A stretch of 64,000 nucleotides of DNA from Paratinospora sagittata (lineage: Eukaryota; Streptophyta; Magnoliopsida; Ranunculales; Menispermaceae), in contig CM069603.1 of NCBI GenBank assembly GCA_035771175.1, positions 28,302,308 through 28,366,307 on the forward strand, written 5' to 3'. A program made the position numbers and the translations under genes. The notes beneath the pieces are model-generated. The model saw only the letters and a program-made list of their open reading frames with translations, ran no database searches and had not been told where the DNA came from. Shown piece by piece: positions 11,520-23,546 of this stretch; the first letter of the stretch is position 1, and every line of letters begins with the position of its first letter.

Positions 11520-12926
11520 TCAATAACTAAGTCTGCTACCATTATCGTTACTGCTACTGATAGTACCTCTTGAGGTGCTATGCATTCCAAAGCTTAGGTA
11601 TCCTTCTTCCTGATAGGTCTTCGAGCTCATAAGCACCCGGTCGAAGTATTCTGATGATCTTGTATGACCCTTCCCAGTTGGGACCAAGGGCTCTGTTTCG
11701 GGTTCTCTTGTGTTGAGCATGACCTTCCTCAGCACTAGATCCCCTACTTTGAAGCTCTGGTGCTTGACTTTGGAGTTATAGTGCTTGAACATCCTTTGTT
11801 GGTATGCTTCAAGTCTAAGCTATGCCTGCTCCCTTTTTTCCTCTAGCAAATCCAGGTAGGTACACTGAGCTTTCGCGCTCCTAAACTCGTCGAAGTGTGT
11901 AGTCCTCAAGGTCGGTATGCCTATCTCGACAGGGATGACAATCTCCATCCTGAAAGCTAAGGAGAAGGGTGTTTCCCCTGTCGCTGTTCGGGAGGTGGTG
12001 CGATATGACCTGAGAACTCGCGAAATGTCCTCGGTCCACATTCCCTTCTTCTCCTCGAGCCTGGCTTTCAGGGTATGCTTGATTATTTTGTTCACGGCTT
12101 CCACCTGACCGTTGGCTTGAGGATGAGCAAGAGTAAAAAAGAAACGTCGAATGCCGAGGTCTTCACAAAATGATCAAAACTTTGTATTGTCGAATCGCTT
12201 GGTGTTATCTGAGATGATGACATACAAAACACCAAAATGACTCACTATCGACTACCAAATGAAGCGTGTGGCCTTCTGTTCAGTAATATGTCCTAGAGGT
12301 TCAACTTTGCACACTTGGTGAAGTAATCTACGGCAACGATGGTGAACTTGGCCTTTCCTATACAGGTCGGTAGGGGTCCTATCAGATTCAACCCCTCACT
12401 AAGCAAAAAGGCATAGACTTAGAATTGGTGAGAGATTTTTTGCTGGAGCTTGGATATTAGTATCGTGTTTCTAACAGCTATCACATTTTTGAGCTATCCG
12501 TAATGAGTCCTTGTGGATCGTGGGCCAGTAGTAGCCCTAGTAAATGACTTTGTACGCAAAAGTTTTTTCTGCCAGAGTGGTTGCCGCATATGCCCGCATG
12601 AATCTCCTCAAGGACCCGTTGTGTCTGTTATTCCCTCAGGCACTTTAAGTAAGGCGTCGTGAAGCTGCATCTGTAGAGTTTGTCATCCACTATGGAGTAC
12701 TTATCAGCTTGCCTTCGTACTTTCGTCTCATTGACCTTGTCATATGGCAGCTCGCCACTGCTTATGAACTTTTTGATTGGATTCATCCATGAAGGGGTCT
12801 GGTTAAAAGTGCTGACATGACCATATTCTCCAATCCTCTGAGTTGGCAAAAAATCTACTAGGACTTGGATAATATGCTCAGCCTCGAAGAAGGAGGCCAG
12901 CTTAGAAAGTGCATTAGCCAAGGCAT
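11520..12926 (-). pseudogene. Tat integrase (broken)
   Basis: Integrase inserts the element's DNA into the genome. Reading from high to low coordinate: ALSKLASFF closes the preceding RNase H unit. A zinc-binding region follows with GICGNHSG around 12585-12610 and a GYYWPT motif near 12510-12540. The core then shows GPLPTCIGKAKF and VAVDYFTK, SDN, HPQANGQVEAVNK (the catalytic Glu, about 12090-12130), and a C-terminal part with KVGDLVLRKV (11720-11750). The usual WGMDLIGP reads GLNLIGP, so the first catalytic Asp appears to be Asn. Several stops and frame changes occur between 12130 and 12480. The 12927 solo LTR separates this from the second RNase H upstream; joining 14791 to 12926 restores a sensible protein junction. 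Confidence 0.85.
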
Positions 12927-14790
12927 TGTTATCTCAAGGAATCCTATGAGGAATATTTTGATGATTACAAATCACTCCACCTTGTTGTCTAATGATCATG
13001 TTTAGTATTTCAGTCAAATCAAAATATCAAGATCAATCAGCACTGAGATCATGGAAGACAAAGTAATCAAGATCAAGTCTCAAGAGGATTAAGTGTCTAG
13101 AATGTAAAACTCCTACTCAAAAATCCTCAGCAAGTTTTAATCACCTTATGCATAATTTTTCAATGGTTTTTTCACTAAGAAAATGTTTTTGATTGATTCA
13201 CTTTGGAAGGTTTTCGATTAGTTTTGTTGAGTTTTTCAATGATCAAATTGATTCTAAATTATCAAGTTTTATCATGCTTTAATCGAGTTTTAATCAACGA
13301 ACCGAATTTCAAAAATCAGTTTTTCAGTGTTCCATTAGGACGTTGACAGACTCATCAGGACGTTGAAGGCGTATTGGTTAGGATAAGTTAGGACGTTACT
13401 CGTATAGGAGCGCCCTCATAGAACGAACTTGGTAAAGTATTACTACGCTGATAGAGTGTTCGCACGCTCATGTGTTTCTAGGTTTTTACGTTTTAAAGAG
13501 TATCAGGACGTTACTCGTTGATTAGCGCCCTCATTGCCTTTTAGGTTTAATATGTTCTGTTGAGCTTCAGGACGTTGATGCACTGTTAGCGTGCTCAAAG
13601 AACAAAGTCAGCTGAACTCATGTTTTTGATACAATATGCATCAGGACACTCATGTTCCATCAGGACGCTCAAGCACTACTGTCAAAAACCTGAAAAAGTA
13701 ACTAACAAAACCTCCTAGCTGACATTTCAGATACATGAATCACTTTAACCTAAACTTTCCTGATTCATGTATATTGAATTAAACCAGAATGTTTTCATAA
13801 ATCAAGATTACAATTTAGTGAAAGATTAGAGTCATTTTGACTAAACGCTCAAATTCAAATTTCAAACATAAGTGTGCAACGACTTTAACAACAAGTCTAT
13901 AAGTATGTGATTCAAAATTAATGAAACATACAGAAAAGAATCACTGAGCCAAAACTTTTGAAAGTTAGTCGAATTTTTAAAGAGTTGTCTAGTATCAAAA
14001 GTATTTTTAATCACTTTCTATTAAAACGATTTTCATTGTTCTTATATTCTATCATTTTTGAAAATCTGTCGAAAAGAAATCTTTGAACTATTTTACTCAA
14101 AATTTTCAGCACGTTTTAAATCTCAAATTATTCATTGCTGAAAGAGGAATTTGAGTGAAAGTTTATAGGATACAGTTGTGCTTTAATTTTGTATCTTTAT
14201 AACTGTATCAAGCTTTGTAACTGTAGTAGTTACACCAACTACAAAAAAATATATTTATTCTTGAGTTTGAAAAGTGGTTTACTCCTACCCGTGAAAGTGA
14301 GTGTATAGGTAGTTCTCTAGCCTATAAGTCGAGAAGCTATAGGTAGTTCTCTTAATTATCCTTTCTTCCAATATCAATATAAAAATTATTAATGTCACTG
14401 TTACTTAATAGGAGGTAGGTAGTTCTTTAGCCTATAAGTCGAGAAGCTATAAGTAGTTTTCTAGCCTGAAAGTCGAGAAGTTTAGGTAGTATCTAGCCTA
14501 CAAATTCAGAAGTTGTAGGTTCATCCTTCGCTTGTAAAAGGAGAAGTTTACCTTGAACATGAAAAAGGGCATTTGTAACGATTTGGTTCTCACCCGTAAG
14601 AGAATCAGTTAGTGGACTCTAGAAAATCCTAACTGAGGAGGTTAGGTAGTGGATGTAGGCATATAGCTAAACCACTATAAATTATTTGTGTTCATCTATT
14701 TATTTTTCATTTACTATTTACCATTGTGTTGCATTTTAATTTGTTTAGTGAGTCCAATTCACCCCCCTCTTGGACACATCTGGGCCAACA
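12927..14790 (+). mobile_element. Solo LTR of a Sirevirus-like Copia family, copy 1
   Basis: 1864 bp from TGTTATCTC to GGGCCAACA. It is flanked by GGCAT and AGCAT, and interrupts the Tat pol exactly between the second RNase H and integrase. The start has TTTTGATGATTACAAA. The 3' part has CTAACTGAGGAGGTTAGGTAG, a TATA-like CACTATAAAT near 14672-14682 and CACCCCCCTCTTGGA before the end. These are typical of large Copia (Sirevirus/SIRE) LTRs. The middle carries repeated CAGGACG(C/T)T...AGCGCCCTC stem-loop motifs (13330-13680). No coding sequence. The family name is an inference from LTR features only. Confidence 0.8.
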
Positions 14791-15790
14791 AGCATTCTTT
14801 GTTTTTTGCACCTGTGTCACTTCATACTTTCTGAATCTTCCCAACAATGTCAATGCTTCTTTCATGTATGCTTGCATATTTTCATCCTTAGCTTGATATT
14901 CTGATGTGACTTGTCCTGCGACGAGTTGAGAATCGCAGTGGATGACCAATTTGCCTACCCCCAGCTAAGAGTGAGTCGCAATCCTACTAAGAGTGCTTTG
15001 TACTTTGCTTCGTTGTTGGAGGCTAGGAAACCGAAGCAAAGAACACATAGATGTTTCTCATTCCCGGGGAAAAATGAGTATTATTCCTGCTTCGCATCCT
15101 TGCTTGCAGGAAGAACCATCGACGAACAACTTCCAAACCTCCTGAGAGATCTGGTCGGTAGGTTGAGCTCCCTGAAGCAACTTGGACAATAAGTCTGCCA
15201 ATGTTTGGTCTTTCACAGCTGTTCGAGATCGATATTCAATGTCAACCTCACTCAGCTCAATGACCCACTTGGTTAACCGTCCGGATGTTTCCGGCCTCAA
15301 AAGCACCTACAGTACCGGGTGTTTGGTGAGGACCACTATGGTGTGAGCTTGAAAATATGGCCTCAATTTTCTGAGCTGAGGTGACTAGGGCATGAGCCAA
15401 TTTCTCTATCTCTGGATATCTGGTCTCCTCATCGAGTAGAGACTTGTTGGTGTAGTAGACAACCTTCTGAACTCCTAGCTCTTCTCTGACCAAAATAAAA
15501 CTAACTGTCGCTTTTGAAACTGCTAGGTATAGGAAGAGTTGTTCTCCAGGGATAAGTTTTGACAGTAAAAGAGCTTGGTCTAGGTAGGTCTTTAACTCTT
15601 GAAAAATCTTCTCATATTTTGGGATCCATTCCACGATTTTCTCTTTGATAAGCTTAAACAATGGGAGACATATGTCCGTGGACTTGGAGATGAACCTGCT
15701 TAACGCAGCCACGCACCCAGTAAGCCTTTGCACCTCCTTCACTGTATGGGGTGACTACATGTCAACCAGTGCTCGAATCTTATTAGGGTT
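14791..15790 (-). pseudogene. Tat RNase H and second (archaeal-type) RNase H
   Basis: The first unit (about 15742 down to 15060) begins with LTGCVAALSRFISKS, then FLYLAVSKATVS, YYTNKSLLDEETRYP and SGRLTKWVIELSEVDIEYR, the standard Gypsy RNase H and its tether. Next comes WKLFVDGSSCKQGCEAG (15060-15130) and VIHCDSQLVAGQV (around 14940). This is a second RNase H of the archaeal type, known from the Tat lineage, with its DGSS and CDSQ Asp residues present. Several frame changes occur (near 15300-15350 and 15057). RNase H removes the RNA template during reverse transcription. Confidence 0.88.
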
Positions 15791-16477
15791 AGCTTCAATT
15801 CTTTTCTGGTTTATGAGAAATCCCAAAAATTTTCCTGAGCTCACCCAAAAAATGCGTGCATTTCACTAGGCTGAGCTTCATGTGGTATTTTCTCAGACTG
15901 CTGAACACGTCCACCAGGTCGGTAAGATGAGTTGTTGATTTCACACTTTTCACCAGCATGTCATCAACGTAAACTTCCATGTTGACTTCAATCTTCTTTG
16001 CGAACATGCTGTTAACCAGCCTCTGGCATGTAGCCATTGCATTTTTCAGATCGAACCTTGTAGCATTACAGACCTTGATCAGTAATGAAATCAGTCTTTT
16101 CTTCATCTATGCGGCTCATCACTATCTGATTGTACCTTGAGTAAGTGTCCATGAAGCTCAACAACTCATGACTCATTTTGCATCCACCAGCCGGTCTATC
16201 CGAGGTAGTGGGAAACTGTTTTCCAGGCATGTTTTGTTCAAATCGGTAAAATAGACACATGTCCTCTATTTTCCATTGGGCTTCTTGACCATCATCACAT
16301 TGGCCAACCAGTCTGGATAAAGTACCTTCCTGATGAAGCCGGCTGCTAGGAGCTTGTCGGCTTGTTCCTATAGTCCTTGAGCTTTGTCAAAACTGAGAGC
16401 TCTTCTCTTCTGGCTGACTGGTCTTGCCTATGGATCGGCGTTGAGGTAATGTACGATCACACTAGTCGGTATGCTAG
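15791..16477 (-). pseudogene. Tat reverse transcriptase, palm region (broken)
   Basis: Fragments in order: MMVKK-like and WKIEDMC (about 16240-16300), SRYNQIVMSRIDEEKT with FITDQGL (about 16070-16120), CQRLVNSMF, then VYVDDMLVKS with the catalytic YVDD at 15960-15971. The active-site Asp pair is kept, but frameshifts near 16070 and 15850 and several stops break the protein. The N-terminal part of RT lies beyond the solo LTR inserted at 16478. Confidence 0.87.
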
Positions 16478-18439
16478 TGTCACAACCCCCTCCGTAGGGT
16501 GACACCATAACCGTCACAGAATACCATATACGCCGTACCTAGACGTATATAATACCCTGTCAGCCTCTTCTTTTAAGAAAATACACAAAATTCACTAAAA
16601 AGTTTTGGTAGAACCTCCCCATAATTTTGAGGTTCCACATACACCTGATAGCCACATCAAATTACAATTCCTTACATAATCAAACCATTAACATCCAGAA
16701 AACTTATCTCAAAACCATACTCATGTATCATTGTCTTTTATACATTCAAGACCTCATATCATTCACATAAAACACTTTCATTTACGTACAACTCACTAAC
16801 CATTATAAACATAGTTTAGTGGTATATACATATACATATTCAAAATAAAAAGTTCATATATCTATCTCCCTGTACACATACTTACATCAACAAACCAACA
16901 GGCTCAGATCACTATTCTAGAACCTTGCCTTTACCTTTGTAATCAATACCTGAGATAAAAAGGGAGTAGGGTGAGCTACAACAAGCTCAGTGAGTAATCT
17001 AGTAATGGCATTATATATGCATTCATAAGAAAACATGACATTTAAACAACATTATGAACCTGATATGCAATACTCATGTAAATAACTATACATGATTCAA
17101 ATACATTTTTACACCACTCTATACATATCATACAATGCATAATAGCAAATCCTCACCCTCAGGTATGTAAGCGAATCTATATCCCCATTATGCATTTATA
17201 GGGAGAATCTGACTTATCAAACCATCATCTCGGTCATTCCGAGGTCTTGTTTACAAACTTACCTCAATAGAATTGATAATATACTTTCCTTACATTAAGT
17301 CTAAGTATATTCGATATTCAAATCAAAGATTTAATGCATTCAAGAAGTAATGCAACATAAAGCACTCATACATGCTAACATTTCATAAAAACAGAGTTTA
17401 TATACTACAATGCCATACATAAAACCAAAATAGAAATACTCACAATGTTTTGCTAATCTAGCTAAGTCCAATAAACTTCCTTCACACACATACTTAGCCA
17501 AAATTGCTCAATGAAACATTTTACAGCACAAACACTTCCATTGATGTGTTGTCCAATTCATAATTTCATCAATTCTCTCCCAATTTCTCTGCAATTCAAC
17601 ATTGCAAATATATCCCAATCAATTTTCATTCATTAAACACATCTAAATCACCACTAATCATGCTCCCAAAAACCCTTATACAATATGGCTGGAAACACCT
17701 TTCCAACCATGGAAAATCAGTCAATTGATCACTAATTTAATCGTCAATCAACTTAGAAATGAGCAAGGAATTGATTACCTTAGGTTTCAACTAGCAAATC
17801 TCACAATTCCAGCTCAAAACCCTCTTTTCCAAGCTTTCAATCTAGCCATGAAAATCATACAAATTTCACATATGATGTACAAGTTGAAAAGAGGAACAAA
17901 AATCTGAAATTTTAAACCAAAAACCATGGATTTGGTTGCCCTAGGGTGTTCTTCTTCTTCCTCTATCTTTTCTTTGTTTTCTTCCAACTCGTTCTGGTGC
18001 AAATGAGCCAGAAAACTCAAATTTTGGTGTTCAGACACCTATAAACCGCCACACTGACCTATTTAAAAAACTGTCAGCGACTCAAAGGAGCACGTTCTTT
18101 CTTTAAGGAGCGCGTTCCTTTCCTATTCAGAAATAATTTTTTTCTCTGTTTTTCACATGAGGAGCGAGTTCCTTGAGAAAGTCTGAAAAACAGAGCTCTC
18201 GGGAATTAACCACAGGAGCGCGTTCCTCCCAAAGGAACACGTTCCTTGAAATCTAGTTGAAATTTTCACTAAGTATGGGACATTTTATGACACAACTATC
18301 ATCCTAGTGTATCAATAACCCTACGATACTTGTATTTTCATCATTCTAAGGTCATGTACATACGTATATGCGTATAAATATGCCTAACAATACATGTAAG
18401 TCAATGTACAAGTTTGACTCGTACATACGGGGCGTTACA
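16478..18439 (-). mobile_element. Solo LTR, Gypsy type, minus orientation
   Basis: 1962 bp. On the minus strand it starts TGTAACGCCCCG and ends GGTTGTGACA. Flanks are GCTAG and GCCAG (4 of 5). It splits the Tat pol between the GWSHEDMSG-like linker and RT. A cluster of GGAGCGCGTTCC-like palindromes lies at 18085-18250. No coding sequence. Confidence 0.88.
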
Positions 18440-19175
18440 GCCAGACATATCTTCGTGTGACCAGGCGAAGACATCCTTAGGCTCACATAACACACCAACT
18501 AGCTGCTTGGTAAGTGATGAGCTCATCCCTATTCCGACCTTCACAGTCTTTGCTGGATCTTCATCAATCTGCACCTCCTGGGCTTCGAGCCGTGACACTG
18601 TCTCTCTGGGGACCAAATCTAAATTGCTCGACACATCTAGTTGCTTTTCCGTAACGTTGGGACTGCCTGCATGTCTCATCTTCCTCTTTATTGCTATGAT
18701 GTAGCAATCCCTAGATTCTTCTTGGCTACCCCGTACAACTCCAACACCTAGTTCTGCTGGGAACCTGAGAGCTAGGTGATAGGTAGACACCACAACTTTG
18801 AGATTGTTGAAGAGTGGTCATCCTATGATGGCATTTTAGAAAGTGGGACACTTTATTACTAAGAAACTAGCCACGACAATGACTTTGTGCTCTGAATCTC
18901 GTGCTGTCACTGGTAGGGTTATCCTTTCTTCTGGCATGACTCTGCCTCCAGTAAAGCCAATTAATGGCAAATCTACTGGGCTGAGCAGTTCTTTGGTCAA
19001 CCCAGCTTTTTAAACGCTAACCAATAGAGGATATCTGTCGAGCTTCTGCTGTCGACCACCATTCGATGAACTTTATAGTTGGTCATGATCATCATAACTA
19101 CCAAGGCATCTGCATGTGGACGGAGGATGCCTTGGGCCTCCCCTTCTGTAAAAGTGATTGCGAAGTTAGTTCACT
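18440..19175 (-). pseudogene. Tat protease and protease-RT linker (broken)
   Basis: From high to low coordinate: EAQGILRPHADALVV, then NYKVHRMVVDSRSSTDILYW (19030-19100). This matches the Tat aspartic protease, whose active site is normally VDNGSSADI. Here the Gly of the D-x-G triad is Arg (VDSRSSTDI), so the protease should be inactive. Downstream, RETVSRLE, VGIGMSSSLTKQLV and DVFAWSHEDMSG (18440-18500) are the standard linker leading into RT. There are stops around 18980-19015 and a frame change before 18793. Confidence 0.85.
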
Positions 19176-20650
19176 TCTACTTTTCAAGTCGGAACCTCAA
19201 GTTCATGACTTCCGACCTGGCTTCTCGGACATAGGCTTTCATAGCTCGATTGGAAGTGTCAAACTGATCTCCACCGAAGATTGTTCTACTCTCTTCGACC
19301 ATTTTTATTTGGTCATTCTCCGAGGCTCTCTTCTGGTCGGAGTCTTTGACGTACTCCCTAAGATGACCCTTGCGAATCAGCGTCTCGATCTCTTTTTTGA
19401 GGTCATAGCACTGGTCGGTATCATGACCATGGTCTTGGATATACCGACAGTACTTCTTCCTGTCCCTCTGCTCTGATGGTGCTTTCAGCTTCTTAGGCCA
19501 ACGAACATAGTCCCTATTTTGAATCTGGAGCAAGACCTATTCTCGAGATGCAGTCAGAGGCGTGTAGTTGGAGTAAACATTTTGGGGGAACTTGTTACTC
19601 TTCTAATCTCAGCGACCATAATCTGATTTCTTCTCAGCTCGATCATCCTCTTCCATTTTCCTTTTTCGGTCCTTTTTTGAGTTCTTCGAGTCTTCGAGGA
19701 CCCATCTTCTTTTTTGCTTCGCATCGTTCTGCTCGTATGCTTTGATGTACTTTTCTCCCCAGTCTAAGATTTCTCCATAAGTTAAGGCTTTTTTTTTCTG
19801 AGGGAGTAATGAAATCTCTCAGGTCTCATTCGAACGCCAAAAGTTGTCACAGCCGTCTTGTCCTCACAATTGTCTACCTCAACTTGTACATCATCAAAAC
19901 GATCGAGGTAGGCCTTCAAACTCTCTCCTTGCTTTTGCCTAATAGCAAGCAAGCTATTCTCGGGTCTTTCACTTTCCTTTTTCCCAATGAAGTGCTAAAT
20001 GAACTTATGAGCTAGGTGCCTAAACGAACATATAAATCCAATTTTGAATTTTCGGTACCAGTTTCTAGTTGGTCCGCTAAGGGTGATCTAGAAACCTTTG
20101 CACATGGTAGCATCATCACAATTCATGAATTTCATCCAGGACTTGTAGTTCTCGATATGCTCTCTTGGATCCACTTTTCCCTTGTATGTGTTGACCTCGA
20201 CCGTCTTGACATTCTTCGGCAGCAAGGTTTGGAGAATTTCGTCGATAAAATGATAAGATAACTCTTTTTAATTCTGAGGCGCAGACCTGGTCAACTTGGT
20301 ACGTTCAAACCTGGATATCTTTTTGGACGCTGACCTGGCCGAGTTGTGCCTCAATGTGCTGGCCCTCTTCGTAGGTACTAACCTGGCTAAGGTACTCTTC
20401 ATCATTCTCGACTTTGCTAGAGGTATCGACCAGGGTCGGGAGGATGTCGAGCTCTGAGTTTTTTTCTTGGCATCCATTGAGTGACGCAAGTCCTTAGCAG
20501 GTAAGGACTTATGGTTGGAGCTTGGTGGTCGTTGACTTCGGACCGACCTTCGCTTCGAAGTTACACTTCGACATCTGCCTCCTTCCTCCTTTTGAGGTCG
20601 AAGGTTAGGAAGGGGTCGAAGGGGAAGTACTTCTCTTAGCACTTGTTGCT
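19176..20650 (-). pseudogene. Tat gag (capsid and zinc finger), broken
   Basis: Gag forms the virus-like particle that packages the RNA. On the minus strand, the capsid part (about 20260 to 19740) shows FIDEILQ, GKVDPREHIENYKSWM, SGPTRNWYRKF, KQGESLKAYLDRF and GEILDWGEKYIKAYE. All are typical of Retrotrans_gag in Tat elements. The zinc-finger part at 19360-19450 reads YCRYIQDHGHDTDQCYDLK, followed by LIRKGHLREYV. In-frame stops (for example after MCKGF and within the capsid) break it. The N-terminal part, 20268-20650, is Arg/Ser-rich in the frame listed and hard to place. Confidence 0.88.
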
Positions 20651-20880
20651 ACTCTAAGACCACTTAGGACATATTCTCAAGATTCTTCTCTATAACACTC
20701 ATCCTTGACTTTTGTTTATGAGCTGAATCTTTATACTTTCGAGCAGAGTTCTTAGACTGCTTTTTGGGTGGTCTTCTCCTATTGTCTCAGGAAACCACAG
20801 GTGTGGTAGGTTCCACTTCAACCATAAGTTTTGCTTTTTGGTTCGTGGCTACAAAGTTTTTTTTGGCTTATAACGTCGAA
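20651..20880 (-). other. Tat 5' leader
   Basis: Untranslated region between the primer-binding site and gag. No feature beyond short open frames. Confidence 0.5.
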
Positions 20881-20898
20881 TCCCCATAGACGATGCCA
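20881..20898 (-). other. Primer-binding-like site of the Tat element
   Basis: On the minus strand, two bases after the 5' LTR end, the sequence reads TGGCATCGTCTATGGGGA. It resembles the TGGCGCC...GGGGA form used by many Tat-lineage elements and differs by a few transitions. I do not name the tRNA. Confidence 0.65.
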
Positions 20899-20900
20899 AA

Positions 20901-21627
20901 TGTTGGTGCAAGATTTGATCAACACTAGTAGATGCTTCTAAACTGAGAGGGAAAGGGAAGGAATAGGTTATCGTAAGGAATGCTAATGTGGTGCCAACCA
21001 AAGACCCTCCGATGCCTAAGTTAGTTCAAAGCTCCATTGAGTAAGTAGTACTAAACTAGGTGAATAATAACATACTTCCCCTTTAGGGGTGATGAGTTTT
21101 TATAAAAAGTTGGGTCCTTGGCCGTAATAGTTGTGTTGTAATCGAATTAGGAAAGCCTGAAGGCTTCCTAGCCGAATCAGGAGGACTTAGTAGCATCCTA
21201 GTCGAATTAGGAGAGCTAAGTAGCCTCCTAGTTGGGCTGCGAGAGCTTTGTATCATTATCATACTCGGATAAGGAGTAATTATCAAACTTGTCATAGTTG
21301 ATCTCGCCTTATCCTCAACCAAACTCGTGCTCAGTCCTTATTTGTTAAGTAGTCGGAGAACTTATTAGCTTGGTATATCAATCTGGTCTGCTACTATGTC
21401 GTTGTCTGTAAGCGAGCTGATAGTCCTTATAAGAGATTTGTACCTAGTGTTGTTACTTTACAATCTCTGTTAAACGAGGTCGGTGGCATGTGGTTCAGGT
21501 CGGCGTCTGAGACTCATTATACTAGTATTGTATCATGCTGAGCTAGATTCCTTAAGTATTAGTTGATCCAGTCGTCGTTGCAGGTGATGTGTCATCTAGC
21601 TCAGTATGCTGAGAAAGTGGTCCAACA
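20901..21627 (-). repeat. 5' LTR of the Tat element
   Basis: 727 bp, TGTTGG to CCAACA. On the minus strand a TATA-like TTTTTATAAAAACTC block lies at about 21092-21106, the expected promoter of the element RNA. The right flank ATTTT (21628-21632) matches ATTTC at 4919-4923 in 4 of 5 bases. Confidence 0.9.
21096..21105 (-). promoter_or_regulatory. TATA box of the Tat 5' LTR
   Basis: A TATAAAAA-like run on the minus strand inside the 5' LTR; the 3' LTR has the equivalent at 5181-5190. Confidence 0.45.
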
Positions 21628-21632
21628 ATTTT

Positions 21633-22287
21633 TATTTCAAAAAATTAAATTGTTTAGTTTTCAATCTAAATAAAAGATTTAATTTTTTTTTTTTAAACAT
21701 GCTTAAATTTATCAATTGCATGCATCGAGCTATACAAGATAGGGATCGACACCTAGTGGAAGGCCCATCCCATCGAATTTGAAAGAAAACAGGAAGGTCG
21801 GATTGGAGAATAAAGACACGTTGGAGAAAGATATAGCATGATAATGACCATTATCATTAAGAAACTATTTGCTTGTACTATTATTCCAATTTAATTAATG
21901 CAAAAGAGTTTAAGGGGAATAAATAATCTGCTTCCTTATCAAAGCCCCCACCACTACTAAATTTTAGAGTCAAAGATACTCGGTGTAGTCTGCCTTCTTG
22001 CAAATTTTCTCTGGGTGTGGTTGAAAGTTTTAATTATTATTTTCTTCAAAATATTTGTTACATTGTTCAAAAAAATGTAACAAATGGTTACCAACTAAAT
22101 CAATTGGGTTTGGGCAAATTTCAACTCTGTGGACAGATATATGGATTTTAAAAAATATCATTAAGCTAAAAGGTCTGGTCAGACACTAGCTAGGTATAAG
22201 ATCGATGTTAAACACAACATCCACCCAACCCACTGAAATGAATAAATTATGATACAAACATATATGAAAGCATAAACCTAAAATACA
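21633..22287. other. Host DNA right of Tat, containing repeat segment B
   Basis: No gene. About 21742-22020 resembles 27068-27310 in the same orientation. Shared landmarks are GGGAT(C/T)GA, GAATTTGAAAG, GACACGT, AGCATGATA, TTGTACTATTATTCCA, AATAATCT.CTTCCTTAT and TAGAGTCAAAG. This is segment B of the proposed A-B-A'-B' duplication. Confidence 0.55.
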
Positions 22288-22294
22288 TATATAC

Positions 22295-22357
<63 letters not shown>
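22288..22357. repeat. (TA)n microsatellite
   Basis: A long, mostly perfect TA run ending just before the TAAAT target site of the solo LTR at 22361. Confidence 0.95.
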
Positions 22358-22360
<3 letters not shown>

Positions 22361-23321
22361 TGTAACACCCCGTAAATTTAATGAAATATATACGTTGAAG
22401 TACGCGTATATCGAGATATATAATACACGTATTTTATACGTATGAGCTAAATATATGCGTGATAATACACGTAGTTGATACGTATGAGCTAAATATACGC
22501 GTGTATAAAATACATGCTCTAATTACGGAATGTGAGCAAATAAATAAAATTATTAAATAAAGAATATAAGTTGTATTAGTTGAATTGGTTGATTAATTAG
22601 ATATGTGGATTGGAGTATGATTTAATGACTTAATGAATAGTATGATGTATTGTGTGTGTATATGAATACATGTGAAATAAGTGAATTATTAAATGACTTA
22701 TATGAATGAGAGTAGTTGAATGGAATGGAATTTGATGGAGAAGTTGGTTATTAAGGGGAGCTTAGGTGTATGAGATTATTTTTATATAAAACATCTTTTC
22801 TCTCTTTTCTAAGTTCTCTCCACGTGTAACAGAGGAATGATAAAAGAAAAAGAAAAAAAACAAAAGAAGTCATTTCACTCTCAATTCTCTCACCAACAAT
22901 AAAAAGAATAAAAGAAGAGAAAGAGAAGTTGCTGAACGTTTAAAAAAGAAAAATAAAAGGAAAAGAAGACTTGAGACAGAGAGAAAGGAACGAAAGAAAG
23001 AACGAAGAAGGAGAAGGAGAACGGAAGGGAGACCTTGGAAATCACGCGAAATTAGGACTTGTGGTAAGCGATTTTCACTCATTCCCTTCGTAAAATTGAT
23101 ATCTAAGCTAGATGTAAACTTTCTAGCGGACTAATTTTGACTGTGGGAGCCGTTTTACGGCGTTTTGACAAATTGGGGGTTTTGACCCAATGTAAATGAA
23201 AACCCGCTAGGAAGGTAGAAAAACGCTCCCTGGACTGTCGGAACTCCGAATCTGTGGTTAGATTCGATTTCAGGAGTTTTGGAGACCGTTTGACAATTTT
23301 AATACAATGTACATCTTTCGG

Positions 23322-23546
23322 ATGAATAGTGATGAATAGTAAATAGTGTACAGTGAATAGTGAATAGTGAATAGTAAATAGTACACAGGGCACAGTGAAT
23401 AGTAAATAGTGCACACTGCACAGTGAATAGTGCACAGTTAATAGTGAATAGTAAATAGTGCACAATGCATAGTGAATAGTAAATAATGCATAGTAAATAG
23501 TAAATAGTAAATAGTGAGTGATGTGAATAGTACTGTGCACAGTGAT
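23322..23546. repeat. GAATAGT-type 7-bp tandem array inside the solo LTR
   Basis: About 30 units related to GAATAGT/AAATAGT, mixed with GCACAGT variants. The sister LTR at 47725 has only a short TGAATAGTGAAT stretch at the matching place (about 48539-48551), so the array grew in this copy or its lineage. Confidence 0.9.

Larger units (their letters stand above)
4924..21627 (-). mobile_element. Ty3/Gypsy Tat-lineage LTR retrotransposon with antisense ORF
   Basis: Two LTRs bounded by TGTTGG and CCAACA (4924-5746 and 20901-21627) enclose gag, protease, RT, RNase H, a second RNase H and integrase, all on the minus strand. The 5' LTR is therefore on the right. Flanks are ATTTC and ATTTT, a 4-of-5 target duplication. 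A primer-binding-like site lies at 20881-20898 and a polypurine tract at 5747-5760. The second RNase H, the gag zinc finger and an ORF on the opposite strand between integrase and 3' LTR are hallmarks of the Tat lineage of non-chromoviral Gypsy elements. The LTRs differ by indels (823 against 727 bp), so the insertion is old. Three solo LTRs inside (9080, 12927, 16478) account for about 6 kb. Every frame is broken. Confidence 0.93.
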
